NCBI GenBank assembly: GCA_029532415.1
Contig: JAQOTA010000054.1
Coordinates: forward strand, 1,736,001 to 1,800,000
Direction of reading: 5' to 3'
Source of the DNA: Marasmius tenuissimus
Lineage: Eukaryota > Basidiomycota > Agaricomycetes > Agaricales > Marasmiaceae
DNA length: 64,000 bases
Position numbers and translations under genes: made by a program. Shown in pieces: positions 1 through 12,598 of the stretch. The stretch's first letter is position 1; each line of letters starts with the position of its first letter. The notes below the pieces were generated by a model, which did not search any database, had not been told where the DNA came from, and saw only the letters and a list, made by a program, of their open reading frames with translations.

Positions 1-570
1 GCAGCTAGCAAGTTGAATAGTGGAAATTGAGAACGAATTCGATTACGTAAATTATACACTGGCAATTCCTCAACTGCCTCGACCATGCATGGACTCAGGA
101 CTGTACTTGCAGTCGACACACGGATATCCGACGACAAAAACATGAATTGGACATGATAAGAAGTCTCCAAATACGCATAACAGGACATGGAACAGCAATA
201 CACTAAGGGCAGCTGTTAATGGGAAACGTCGAGCAATCGTAAATAACCATGAAAGAATAAAGTAGGTGATGAGTCGTGATGGAATGAAGAAAACGTTCAG
301 AGTCATGGAGCGGAAAGATCGACAGCAAAAACGACTAGCAAGCAAGATATGCGAAGAGCAGAGGTATATACAGCAAAGATGCGGGTGAGAAGATGAGACA
401 AGATGATGAATGAGTGTGAGTGAAGTGAGGACAGACAGAGAGAAGACAATAAGGAAAAAACTAAAAAAAGCGGAAGAGAAAAAGAGAAGAGGGGACTAAA
501 TAGCACAGACGAGAGAAAAATGCGAGAATGCGAGGCGATTGAGAATGGAATGCGATGTGTAATTAATTAT
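1..570. other. Intergenic region, no gene seen
   Basis: I see only short chance reading frames here. The stretch is purine-rich on the + strand around 340-520. It lies downstream of the kinase stop codon at 571-573, so part of it is probably the kinase 3' untranslated region. Confidence 0.6.
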
Positions 571-3500
571 TTAACTGAGGCGAGATAACCGCCTATTGAG
601 GGTCTTGCCAGGAACCATTGCCTTGAATGCACGGCGAACAATAGCAACTGTGTTATTGCTCTGATCCTTAAGGACCCCGTAGTCTGCTCCCGGAGCAGGT
701 GTAGAAGACATTACGCCCAGTTCGTCGACCACGATGTGCATTTGATCGTCGCTGGACACTGGAGGCGGCATCTGTCTGCGTGTCGAATAGAACGCCCGAT
801 GTCTGGCAGGAGCATTCTGAGGAGACTTGACGGTATTGTGGACTGGTCCGTTGATATCAGACTGATAACCTTTCCCCACCCGCTTGACGCCAGAAGTAGC
901 CATCAAAAAACGATCGTAAACTCCTTCTAGTTTACGCTGCGTTGGAGTGTCAGGGACCGGACGCTCAAGGGCACTTGAGTTTCGCGAGGGGTACGGCTCA
1001 ACAACCATTGGGGAGGATGTTAGCTCGTCGAAAGACTTGCTGAAGGGTGGAGGCGTATTGAGATGGTCAACATCTTCCCGACTCCTGACCTGAGGCGCAA
1101 TAAATATGCTTCGGTCAACGGCGACGGACAGGCGGGGTGAAGAGGGCGGGGCAGGATCTACAAAACATAATCAGGTCGAGTCACGGTCGAAGAGCAGCAC
1201 CCAACGTACCTTGGTTTAGAGCGGCAGCTAATTCGGAAGGAGGTGCGATGTGGCGTTGTAGGAGGTTTCCATGAGACTTGCTCTTTTCCTTACGTCTAGA
1301 TGGTGAATCGTTTAACTCAAATATGTCGGAGGCAACGTGTTCTGGAGGTGAGAGTATCGAGACTGTGGCTCGACGTTGACGATTTGGGGTCGAATGTGAC
1401 TCAGGGACTGCAGCAGGGCTTTGATCCTTCTCTTCGGTGGGTTTCGTAGATTTCGTAGGGGCAGGGGAGGTGGTGATAGATGTGACGTAAGATGTCATGG
1501 ACTGGTCGGCCGTGCTTGTGTCAAGCATGGACGTATCCGAGAAGATCTCGTTGGCAGCCAATACTCTTCGTGGTAGACGGGAAGAGCGATTGCTACGAGA
1601 ACGGGAAGCAGGAGGGAGTGGTAGAGGCGGTAGAGTTGTCGGTGTACCAGTCGTGAAGGAGTCCCTCGCGTCCTCAACAACACCTGTACATAAAGTCAAC
1701 ATCACGGTCACGAACAGTCAACCGAACTTACGTTCGACATTCCGCATCCATAGAGTAAGGCGGTCAAACTGATTGTCTGCCCCCACGCGTTCGTTGTGAA
1801 TGGCATGTCTAACGACCGGAAGTGATGATTTGGCTAGGTTGGACAATGAATGACTGGTTATGACTAGAGTTGGGCTGGAATTCACCTTCACGAAACAAGT
1901 CCTCATCCTCCCATGACTCCCTCTCGCTGTGGTCTACCCGTGATTCTACTGATCTGTCGTGAGACGCGTTGTTCCTGCCGATGGTCGAAGTCTTGTACTT
2001 CTGCATGGTTTTGTCTACGAGAGGAGGTCAACAAAAGTCGAAGTCGATTTCGCAAGGTGACGCACCTATGGATGCTCTTATCTTATGTGTGAAGAGTCCC
2101 GAACGTCGTCTCTCGGTAGGGCCTTGTATAGCAGATTCAGGCTCGGTTTCCAGTGCCGAGAGGTGGACAGCTAAAATGATAAATTTTTTCTTTGAGCGCT
2201 AAGACAAAGATAACGAGATTGATGGTTCTTACATGGAACACGTATCGGACTAGTGACGGGAATATGTGGCAAAGACAATGTTGTGAAGTTGGGATGGGAT
2301 GTGTCATCTTTGCATTCCTGCTCCTTATCACTTGATTCGACTGAGCTGGGACGCTCTTGCTTCTCTACTGGCATCTCAGAAGGCTCAACCTCCGCTTGGT
2401 CTTCGGTGTCGGTGTCCTTTTCAAGTTCTTCAAGTCGTGACATTTCGCGTAGTCGTTCTCTCTCGCGTTCCCAGTCCTGAACCCGCTGAGTAACGTGGTT
2501 CTCCTTGTCTTTCCCTTTCTTCGGTGGTCCTGCTAAATCAGCCAACATTCTTCCTTTGTGGCGTTCTGCCAATTGGTCAATGGATAGCTTAGTACCAACT
2601 TTAGCAGCTTGAATGTTGCTTCGGGCACCAGCGACGGCTCCAAATGGCTGACGTTTACGTGCATTTGTATCGGACTTGACGGGTGCATTTGGAGAGGTAG
2701 GGGGCGACGCTTTGATGGGGGAGAGGTCGACGGGTTTGGGAACTGGGACGCGTTTCCGAACTGGTGCTGCTGCATTTATCAGTGACGTGATTGTATAGCA
2801 ACAAATTGAAACAGACCCTTTGTGGCGTTGACTTTGGGTTGTGACTTGGACTTAATAATAGTCTTGCTTCGGTTGCTGTTCGAGTCTGGAGAAACAAGAC
2901 CAGGCGGGGAGTTGGGGCCCTTGACGCTGGCTGGAGACTGAGCGTTCCATGAAGTAGACGCGTCCATTATCTTCGCAAGATCCTTCTCGAACACGATTGA
3001 GGAACCGTAGCTGGATGATTTGCCTAAAATGCATGTCAGCCACACGACGCAAAAAAGCGGTGGCCAGGACGAACGGTGTGATGATTGGGTGTCGGGCACC
3101 CAGTAAATATCCTTCATTGCTTCTGCAGCGGTGCAACGGAGGTCTGCATTGGGAGCAAGCATGCGTCGCAAAAGTCGTTCTGCTCCCTTTGACATCTTCC
3201 AACTTCCGACCCACTTCCCTCGCAGCTACAAGAATATTAGCAACAGAAAGGAAAGGCAGTATTCAGCTACGTACTGTCCTCGCCCAGTACTTCTCCAAAT
3301 CTTCATGGGTCAAGCAATTATCCGTGTCGGATTCTTCGAAAGGTGTCCGGCCAACCAAAATCTCGAAGAAGGTAACCCCCAGCGACCATACATCCGACTT
3401 GCGAGTATCATGAGGAATACCACGAGCGCGCTCGGGTGAAAGATACTAAGCGGATAAAATGAGATCTTTTATGTGTATAACAAACAAGAAGAACCGCTAA

Positions 3501-4334
3501 CCTCTGGGGTACCATAAGAGCAACGACTGTGAAACGCGGATGAGGACTCTAAATCGTATGACTCTGCGAACCCGAAGTCACACAATACGGGAATGCCTTT
3601 CGGCGACATCAGGATGTTGGCTGGTCTGGAAAATAGTTTATTTCGCTGTTTCTGATTGAGTTTGCGGAGACGTACTTGATGTCATTATGAACGACTCCGC
3701 GTTTGTGTAGGTATTCCACCGCAGAGAGGAGGAACCGAAACCAAGTTCGAGCGTAAGTTTCAGCTACCTGAACGGTGATGAGGTCAGGGTAGTACGCCCT
3801 AAGAGGTAGATAGCTGGTCAGGAAAAGCTTGTCTTAAATATTCGATCAAGCTCGAACGTACATTGTGACAAGGGCGTATGAAGGAGTAAGGAGGAATGAA
3901 TAGAAGGGAATTATTGAAGGGTGGGGGTCGGATTTGAACTGTCGAACAATCCTCATTTCGTTCCATCTACGTCGTGTTCAGTCGAGTTGAGCACAAGGCT
4001 AGCCATTTGGGACGTACAGTGATTTGACGCGTGCTGCACTTGTCTTAATTTCCTCTGGTTTCTCTCCACGTCGATGGACCAATTTGACAGCAAAGGTACG
4101 CTTGAGGGATTGATCAAAGCTGTCGCCTGTAGATAGCGTTTCTGTGGATCTAGGTTCACATTTCCAGACGCTACCCCAGTTCCCAAAGCCGACCTGCAAG
4201 CTTCTAAGTAGGGGCTTCGAGCGAGTGAGTGAGTTACTTACTTCCTTGATGAATCGTAACCTATGTGTCAATTCCTCATCGTCATTGAAAGAGAAAACAT
4301 CAGAGGGCTTTTCACGAGAGCTGCCGTGATCCAT
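571..4334 (-). CDS. Serine/threonine protein kinase, fungal
   Basis: This multi-exon gene starts at the ATG read from 4334 (MDHGSSREKP) and stops at 571-573. A glycine-rich loop (GFGNWGSVWK) and the VAIK-equivalent AVKLV lie in the first exon. The catalytic loop at 3681-3689 reads HND rather than HRD and is followed by IKPANIL. DFG lies at 3571-3579, and the activation segment ends YGTPEYLSPERA. Past the kinase lobe (about 3000) comes a long Ser/Thr/Pro-rich tail, whose last exon ends in a conserved-looking basic segment (GVYDRFLMATSGVKRVGKGY). By my reading the protein is near 1,000 residues. The C-lobe (KSDVWSLGVTFFEIL) fits the CAMK/AGC-like side of the kinome, but I cannot name the subfamily. 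HND in place of HRD is seen in some active kinases, so I do not call it a pseudokinase; the Asp is kept. Substrate unknown. Confidence 0.85.
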
Positions 4335-4656
4335 TGTTAAGAGAAAGAGGAATAGAAATACAAAAGGATCAATGGGGCGTCGCTGGGACAGTGAGAGGGT
4401 AGGAAAGAGTGCCCACAGGTCCCTGATGCTTTTGCACACGAGGTGTGATGAACCAGGACAAAACAAGACGCAACAACGCGTTACCCGGCGGAGCTGTCAA
4501 ACGCGGTCCTATGATCCAAGAGTTTCGTAATTGCCATTTTGAGTCATTAGTCCCATGCAGTATAGTAGTACAAGCATAACAGATACGATCTAGAGATACA
4601 AAATACAAGAATAAGGAAAGGATAAGCAGAAGAGCGGGAAGATGTCGGAGCAGACA

Positions 4657-7600
4657 TTAGGGCGCTGGACCTGATTGGGGGGGAGGTCGTTTCAAGGTGA
4701 CAGGGGTCGTCCCAGCCGCAGCAGGTGCAGGCTTGAGACGCTTTGCCAGGGAATCGTCGGCAGGGGAATCTGGGGCAGGTCGTTTCGCCGCGCCGTGTAT
4801 TGAGACACCACCACTCGGAGGAGCAGTAGCTGGTGCCGCCCCGCGCTTGATTGGTGCGCCCCCACGAGCCCCGATAGTTCTCGCAGCGACACCTGGAGCA
4901 GCACCACGACCAAGGGCAACCCCCCTTCCCCGACCTGCTCCCGGGGCGATGCTTTCGGCAGTCGCTGGCTGGGCAGTTCCGGATGTAGAAGCTACTGGTG
5001 CGGCGGGAGTCGTTGCAGCTGCACCAGAGGTATTGCCAGGCTTACGAGGCAGAGCTGCTGAACCAGTCGGAGCGGTTCTCGGTGCTGGTTTAGCTTGAGG
5101 CACTTGGCCATTCGCAGGCTTGGTCGTAGGAGCAGAGGAGGTTGCAGGGGACGTGGGCGGAGCTGCTGCTGCACCCGTAGGTTTCGCAGGGGTAGCATTA
5201 GCAGCGGGAATTTGGATAACGGTATCTGGAGGAATGGTTCCGTCTTTCTTCCACGTTTCCACCTGTGCTTCAAAGGCTCGAAGCCTGAGTTGCGAGCGAT
5301 TAAACTGTCCTTCCTTAACCTTTAGCTTCGAATTCATCTCCATCCTTCCTCGTTCCATAGCCGCTTCAATGTCCTTCTCGCGCGTTTTGTTGTGTTCTGC
5401 GATAGCTGCATCGATGGCAGCTTGTACGTCGGACGTGGACTCTGAGGAAGAACCTTCTTTGCGAGCAACGGCAACGGCTGCCTCCAAGTCCTGCTTGAAC
5501 TTGTCTGTGAGTCGTTTCTCGAGTGCTTTCAGCTCCTCGTTGTGTTTCTTCACTAGCGCTTCCACGTCTGGAGAGGATCCCTCGGCCTGAGGAAGCGACT
5601 GCACCTCTGTCTTGGCTTTCTCAACAGCAGCTTTTATTGCTTCCTCCTGATCCTTGAGGATCTTTTCCTTCTCTGCCGTCCAATTTCCCTTGTGTCGTTC
5701 CTATCAAACCCGATCAGCTACTGCCTTTAGATGGTTGCGCCAGACTCACGTAGATGGTTTTGTTCGATCGGATCACCCCAATTGCCTTCTCGGTTTTCTC
5801 GTTTGCCTCCTATGAGACAATCAGAAAAATGTGCCAGGTCAAAGAACGGGCGGAGACATTACCTTCAAAGCAGCTTGAGCATTGTCCCTGCTCTTGGTGA
5901 GTTCTGCCTTCTCGTTCTCCCAAGCTTGCTGGGACGCCTCGTCAGTAGTCCCCGTGGGGGCGTTGGCAGCCGCCCATGCGGCCTTTTCTGCTAGGAGACG
6001 GTCGCGTTCCTCACGTAGCGAAGTCTGTCAGGATATAAGTCGTCGGATCCAGTTGAAATGTCAGCCATGGCTTACAAGGACAGTTTGATCGGCTTCGTTC
6101 TTCGCTGAGCCTTGCTGTGCTTGTTGGGATGTTTGCAAGTTCTCAATGTCTTTTTGCAGCGCAGTAACCTTGTTCTCCAGCTCTTTGTTCTGGGCAGAGA
6201 GCGTGGCCTTCTGGTTGTTGAGAGTGATCATTTGAGATCTGAAAGTGTTCGAATTCTGCTGATATTTCTCTTTGAAGGTGGTGAGGTTTTGCTCGAGCGC
6301 TTCCATCTGATACTCAAAGGTCAGAAATCTTTGTATGACACTAATGCAGATCCTTCTCTTACCCTCTTTTTGTGAGAATCTACCTCCGCTTGGCGCTGCT
6401 TGAGATCCGATTCAAGCTCCGTCTTCTGAGTCTTGAGCTGTTCTATCTCGTCCTTGAGCGCTTGGAGCTCGGCGGGATCGGTGCGGTCATACTAAACGAC
6501 GATCAATGGTCAAGCACCGAAGACTAGAAAAGGATGCTAACCTTGCTCAGCAGTTGGTGGTTACGTTCTTGCCAGCGTCGGTTCTCCTCTTCGAGACGCT
6601 TGACCTGAGCGTCGCGGGCTTCCAGCTCGGCCTTGGTCACCCTGTTAACCTCCTCCAAAGGACCGATCTTCCGGGACACGACGTTGAGTTTAGCTTCCAA
6701 CTCCTTCGCACGTTTGGTTTGAGCCTCGCAATCTGCACGGAGGGTAGCGTTGCTCTCCCTCAAGATGTTGAGTTGGTTGATACGCTCAACGAGCTCGTTA
6801 TGCTGAACAGCGGACGCGGCGGCTTCGACCGCACGTTCTCGTTCCTGGTGTTGGGCGACGAGTTTAATATCGAGAGGTACAAAATATAGACGAAGTACTG
6901 TACCTCGGAAAGGGTCTGCCTCGTCTCGTTCAAGGTCTGTTGTAGATGATCAACTTGAGCCTTCACACGAATGTTCTCCTGTTTGCTAAGCTCAAGCTGG
7001 AGATCCACGATCTCCTTCTGCTTGCGCAGGTAGGCCACGACAGAACGCAACTCGGAAAGTTTAGCGTCCGAATCCGCGGCTTGACCTTCACCGTCGGCGG
7101 CAACTTCCGAATCCGCCGCCTGCCTGATGCGCGCTGCTTGAGAGCTGACGGAGTCGAGATGCTGGTGGAGAATTTTGTTTTGCTCGTTGATTTCGCGGTT
7201 CCTGTCGGAGAAACAGCCTTCAGTTTATGGGAAAGTTGGAGGGAAAAGATTCATACCGTGACTTGAGCTCCGAGATCTCCTTGTCGAGGGCTTCTCTTTG
7301 CGAGCTCCAGCTGCCTTCTGATGATGCCAACTTGGCAGAGGCAGTCTCAGCGGCGGTTTGGTGCTCTCGCACTGTTGCCTGGACGGCACCGAGCTGCTTC
7401 CTGAGCTGTTCGATTGTCTTGATGGACTCGGCGTGAGCAACCACTTCATTGGAGTATTTCTCCTCCGCAGTCTATTGAAATATCAGCCTCAATTCTTGTA
7501 TCATCGAATCGGATTCACCTTTCTTCGCTCTTCCTGTGCCTTGATCTCGTTCTCTCGGGAAAGACGATCGTTCTCGGTCATCTTCTCCGAGGTGCCCAAA

Positions 7601-10600
7601 TCCACGATGGTATCCTCAAGGGTCTTTTTGTCATTTGCCCACGCGATACGCTCAGTCTCGAGCTGCTTTTGCAATTCGCCGTGCTTGTTGGTAAGCTCGG
7701 AAAGCTCCTGTTGAGCCTCCTTGAGCCTCTGCTCAAGAGCTTTGTATTCGGACTATTGGGTACGTGGTGAGTTCGAATGGTCTGGCAGTCGTGAAGGTCA
7801 CCAGCGGCCTTACCTCATGCCTCGCGATCTGAGCCTCGGTAGACGCTTTGAATTCATCGAAAGTGTTGTTGAGGCTTTCGAGTGCAGACTCGTTGGCCTG
7901 GCTGATCTCCTTAAACTGCTGCACATGGCCTCGCGCTGTGGCCAAATCTAGCTCGGCGACTTTAAGCTTCGATCTAGGACCAATCAGCATGGACTGGCGG
8001 GGTAAGAAGAATGCAATACATACCTTAGCTCAGCGACCTCTGCTTCTAACTGTTGTTCCTTGGAGAGGTTCTGGTCGACAGTCGTTGTGGTGTTAACAAT
8101 ACCTGTCCTGCGCTCATAGACAGAGAGCTTCTCCTCGTTTCCTTGCAGTTGTTTGGTGAGATCACGGATGCGTTCCTCTTGGTGAGTCTTGGTGGTTTCC
8201 GCGACAACGAGGGATTCTCGCGTGCTCGAGAGATCATGGGTCTAAATTGTTTGAATTTAGCGATGGGTGCGAAAAGTAGAACATTGAAGACGTACCGTCT
8301 TGTCCAAACGAGTCTGCAACTCCTTCAACTCGATGTCCTTCTGGAGGGTGATCTGGCGAACGCTGTCTCGTTCCTGGAGAAGTTGTGTTCTCAAATCTTG
8401 CCTGGGGGTTTCTTAGTATGGCGCGGACTTTTGCAAAAGCTATGATACTCACGTCTGGCCCTCAACGAGTTGAAGTTGGCTCTCAAGTCGGCGACGGTCG
8501 TTGTCCCCAGACCTTTCGAGGTCGTTGTGCATCTTCTGGACGTTGCTCATTAGGTCGGACAGATGTGAGCGTTCCATGGCGAGGGTCTTGTTTTCTTCTG
8601 TCAGTCGACTGTGAACCGCCTGTGATTTACGTTCAGACTCAATCCGCAACGACACTGTCATGGAACACAAACCTCCCAAATCTTCTTCTCCGCACGCAAG
8701 TTCGAGCACTCATTCCGCAACTGCTCGACTCTGCTACTGGCGGTTCGAAGATCCTCCGTAAGACGCCCGCGTTCGATATCGGCACGAGTCCATTGATCGA
8801 ATAGGTGAGCATTCCGCTTGTTGAGCTCATCAAACTCTTGTCGATGTAATGTGAACTCGTCCTGGCTCATACGGTGACGATCTGGACGACAAACGAGTCA
8901 GAACGTCTTTAGTCGCTCAAGGATAGAGGACTCACCTGATAGGTAGTCGATCTTCGCGTTCGCCTTGGCAAGAGCAGCTTGGAGTGCCGCGGCTTCCCTT
9001 TGTGCAGACGCAGCGTCTTCGCGATACCGGCCAACGTCAACTCCCATCTCAGTTCGGTAAGCGTTAAACCGGCTTTGCGTTTCTGCCAACTCCTGTGCAA
9101 GCTCAGAGTCGCCCGCGATGTCGGATGCTGTTACGGGCTCGGGATTGCCAGCTTTCAAACGCCTGTTTTCGATCTTGAGCATGTCGTTCTCTCGGAGGTA
9201 AGCCTTGATTGTCGCGTCTTTGCTCTTGAGCTCGAGCTCATGTTGTGCAGCCATATGTTCCATGACTTCGTGCGCTTCCTTGACCGCTTCAGCCTGTTCC
9301 TTGTCTATCGTCTCCCTGTAGTCCTGTTCCTCGTTTTCCATCTTCTGTCCGAGTTCCCTGACAATCTTGAGGAGCTTTTGGTTTTGCTCTTGAAGATTGT
9401 CTATTGATCGATAGAGAACAAGGTGGTTGGTGATGACGGACTCGACATCCTCAGCCGGGGGTACCATCGCTTCGAGCTCTTCATCCGGTGGCATGTTGGG
9501 ATCATCTCGACGAGCGATTTCCTTCAGAAGCGTACGAAGCTGTCGACCAAGGTCTTCGAGTTGTTGATGAAGAAGCTGGTTCTCTTTTGCCGACTTGATC
9601 ACCTTCTGCGCGTTCTCCTGAGCAAGATGAGACTGTGCGTCGCGTTCAGAAAGAGCTTGAGAGAGCTGCGTCGCGAGTTGAGAAGCTTCAGCCTGTAACC
9701 TCTCGTATTCGACGCGTTGTTGGGCGAGAATGGGGGCCTGAGAAGAGGTTAGCCACATAAGCTATGAGCAATAACGAGTTATACACACCCTCTCTTCGAT
9801 TTGAGCGAGGACTTCACCGAGGGTACGGTCCATATGTTCGTACTCCGCACACTTCTTCGTGTAATCATCCTGAAGCTTGACGTATTCTGCGTAGACCTCC
9901 GTGAACCCCTTGCCCGTCTTCTGAACCCGACTAGCCATCGCAACTGTGGGGCTTAAACCCATCATTGCGCCTTGCTCGGTGGTACCAGACATTGATTCCC
10001 GTCCAGGTAGAGGCAGTTCACCACGACCCATCTTCTCCAGCACCTTCTCCAACTTCTCAACCTTGACTTCTGCAATCTCCCTCGCTTTGATTTCTCTCTC
10101 AAGCTCTGCTTGTAACTCCGCCTCCCTAGACTCTGCCTTGGCTCCGTAACCAGACCAGTCTTGCTCGATGCTTTCCACAATCTCTCTTGCCTGTTTCTCC
10201 CTCTCCTCGAGCATACTAACCAGCCGTTTGAGTGCATTGGCCTCGCTAGAGTACGTGGCTTCTTGCTCAGCAAGTTGACCGGTAAGATCTTGAACTTTCG
10301 TGAGTGCCTGAGTCAATTGATGGGTCTGGTTGGCATGAGAAGATTGGAGAGCTTTCAAGGTGGCTTGTGTCGAATTGTTACTCTGGGTGGCAGCGTCGAG
10401 GTTTGCTTGCAGTGTGACTATCTCAGCCTGTTTGGTACGGCGGTATTGGGCCAGTTCTTCCGACTTGGAAACCAGCTCCGTATTGGCGCGGTCGGCTTCT
10501 GACTTGGCAAGTTCGAGTTGCTGGCTAAGGGTGTCGAGTTTGAACTGAGAGGCTGGTGAATTGACGTAAAATAACATGCATGAATACGGACGCACTTTGG

Positions 10601-11362
10601 ATGATGTCTCAGTGGCACGTATTTCCCGAACCTGTCCTTCAAGCGTCTGGTGTTCCTGACGAGCGTCTCTCAGGTTGGTGCGGAGATTTTGGATTTCCTC
10701 TGTCAAGAAACGATGAGAATCACGTCGGTAAAGGCAAAATGAAGAAGCCAAACCATCGCGTTGGCTCTCCTCCTGTTTCAACCGGCTTATAATTCCCAGA
10801 AGTTCCCTTTTTTCACGTTCGGCGTCGTCAAGGCGGTTCTTGAGCTCCTGCACTTCTGAAGTCGATGAGGTTTGAGAGCTTGACAAGGCCGCCACTTTCG
10901 TTTGCAACTCGTTCTGCGTGGAGACTTGCAGAGAAAGAATTAGTGAACACGTTCAGCAACTCTTACAACCGTGGACGCACCAAGTTGGTCTCTTTCCTTT
11001 TTCACTTGTTTCAGCTCCTCTTGAACGCTTTCCAGTTGCGTTTCCAAGTCCTTTGATTGCGTTTCGCGATCTTGTAAGGCCTGATCCAACTCGACTTCCT
11101 TCTTCTCCGATTCTGCACGCGCCTCATCCAAGTCTCTTTGAGTGGCGTCCAGGTTGGATGATTGGGAGACAAGAAGTTCATAAAGCACTGCTACTGCTTC
11201 GGGTGTTGGGGAGTGGATGTCGAAGTCATCAGGAAGGACATTTGAAAGAGAGTCGAGGTCCAAATCCTCTGGGAGTGGCACGGTAAAGGATGGGTATTCC
11301 AGTTCGGGAGTACCTTCGCCTCCAGTCTCCTTGGCCTTTCCCTTCCCCCTAGTTTGAACCAT
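4657..11362 (-). CDS. Nuclear-basket nucleoporin, TPR/MLP1/MLP2 homologue
   Basis: This is a very long coiled-coil protein. It starts with MVQTRGKGKAKE at 11362 and stops at 4657-4659, with about ten to fifteen short introns. I estimate roughly 1,900-2,050 residues, the usual range for fungal Mlp1/TPR. Heptad-type Glu/Gln/Lys/Leu sequence runs almost throughout. The recognisable core lies near 9,250-9,460, where a stretch reads DVESVITNHLVLYRSIDNLQ and continues EQNQKLLKIVRELGQ; this matches the conserved centre of TPR/MLP. The C-terminal 200 residues switch to a low-complexity Ala/Pro/Thr/Gly tail with RG-type repeats and no coils, as in other family members. In the family this protein forms the filaments of the nuclear pore basket and takes part in mRNA quality control and chromatin tethering. 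It shares a 273 bp divergent promoter with RPS20. Confidence 0.9.
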
Positions 11363-11635
11363 TGGAATGAATGACGAGCTCGTGGACAGAGGAGGTGACC
11401 GACGAGCTCGGCTGAGTGAAGGAACAATGAAAGCCGAAGAGCATAATGAGGTCGTCAGCACGTGACTTTGTGCTTATGTAACCATCAGTCGTCCTCAAAC
11501 CTTATTTCTTCTGGATCAACACAACCTTCAACCACAACCTTCAAGAACTTTGGGTAGGCATCGAGTCGTCCGCGATTCAACTTTTCGACTGATCTTCAGT
11601 TTTTTAGTCACCTTCTGACTCATTCGAAGTTCACA
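11363..11635. promoter_or_regulatory. Divergent promoter between TPR/MLP and RPS20
   Basis: The two start codons face away from each other across 273 bp, so upstream control of both genes has to sit here or inside the genes. A run of CAACC-type repeats lies at about 11517-11545 and a T-rich stretch precedes the RPS20 start. I see no clear TATA box. The call rests on gene orientation only. Confidence 0.6.
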
Positions 11636-12167
11636 ATGAGTTACGTCGCCAAAGGAGAAAAAGAGTACGACGCTACCGGTGCCCCAGTGCCCGCCGCCAA
11701 AATCCACAAAATCAGGATCACTCTGACCAGCAGCAACGTCAAGAACTTGGAGAAGTGTGAGTCTTTTTTTCTCTTAATGGACGTTCTCTCACTCGATGGT
11801 AGTCTCTACCGACTTCATCAACCGTGCCAAGGAGAAGCAGCTCCGTGTCAAGGGCCCTGTCCGTCTCCCCACCAAGGTCTTGAAGATCACCACCCGTAAG
11901 ACTGTACGTATCACTCGATCTTTGCTTAATCCTTTCTGACACCCTTTTTCAGCCTTGTGGTGAGGGTTCCAAGACTTGGGATCGGTACGAGTTGAAGATC
12001 CACAAGCGTCTCATCGACTTGCACTCGCCTAGTGAGATCGTCAAGCAGATCGTTCGTCGTCTCAGCTTCCTGTATATTGTGAATTATGAGTTTCTAACGG
12101 ATTGCCTCCACAGACCTCCATCAGCTTGGAGCCCGGTGTCGAGGTTGAGGTTACCATCTCTGCTTAA
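11636..12167 (+). CDS. RPS20: 40S ribosomal protein S20 (uS10)
   Basis: Four exons (11636-11756, 11803-11903, 11953-12051, 12114-12167) assemble to 124 residues, the normal length for eukaryotic uS10. The first exon reads [15 protein letters not shown]. Later exons carry the family hallmarks [41 protein letters not shown] and, at the end, [12 protein letters not shown]. uS10 sits in the head of the small ribosomal subunit and is essential for translation. All four junctions have GT and AG ends and hold the frame. Three introns in so short a gene is common for ribosomal protein genes in this group. The gene converges on POB3 downstream. Confidence 0.97.
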
Positions 12168-12598
12168 GTCTGGTCTTTGTATTCACTCTCAGCAATACAT
12201 GCCCCGCGAGTCATCCTGAATTATTCTTGCGTGTGATCCCCTCAGGAGACTAGGCTTCTACCTTCGTCGCGATCATTGAGACTGCAAGAATCCGTCACAA
12301 AGTCGATCATGTTTCTTGTCTTGACAAGGACCTTCAAGTGAACGGTAGACCGATGAAAACAACACCCATCTTGAGCCCACAGATATCATGAAGTTTTCGC
12401 TTTGTCGAAGCAATTGCTGGCGATCTTGAATTACTGTCAAAGAGGGCACCAAAGCGGGCACAAGGCATGTTTCTGGGAGTCAAAACATGATAACGAACCA
12501 GGTCGAAATAAAACTGGTAACACTAAGTAGATAACACAGAAACAATGATAGATACATGGACAACAAGACGACGAAAAAGCGAAGTGTCCAAGAAACCC
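12168..12598. other. Convergent intergenic region
   Basis: This stretch lies between the stop codons of RPS20 (+) and POB3 (-) and most likely holds both 3' untranslated regions. I see no further gene in it. Confidence 0.6.

Noticed and set aside
3920..3990. tRNA-like GTTCAAATCC sequence (B-box resemblance) on the minus strand
   Set aside because: The five bases on each side do not pair as a T-stem, and the stretch codes for kinase residues (QFKSDPHPSIIP).
4697..5098. + strand Gly/Ala/Pro-rich frame of 133 residues
   Set aside because: It is a shadow of the Ala/Pro/Gly-rich tail of the TPR/MLP protein on the other strand.
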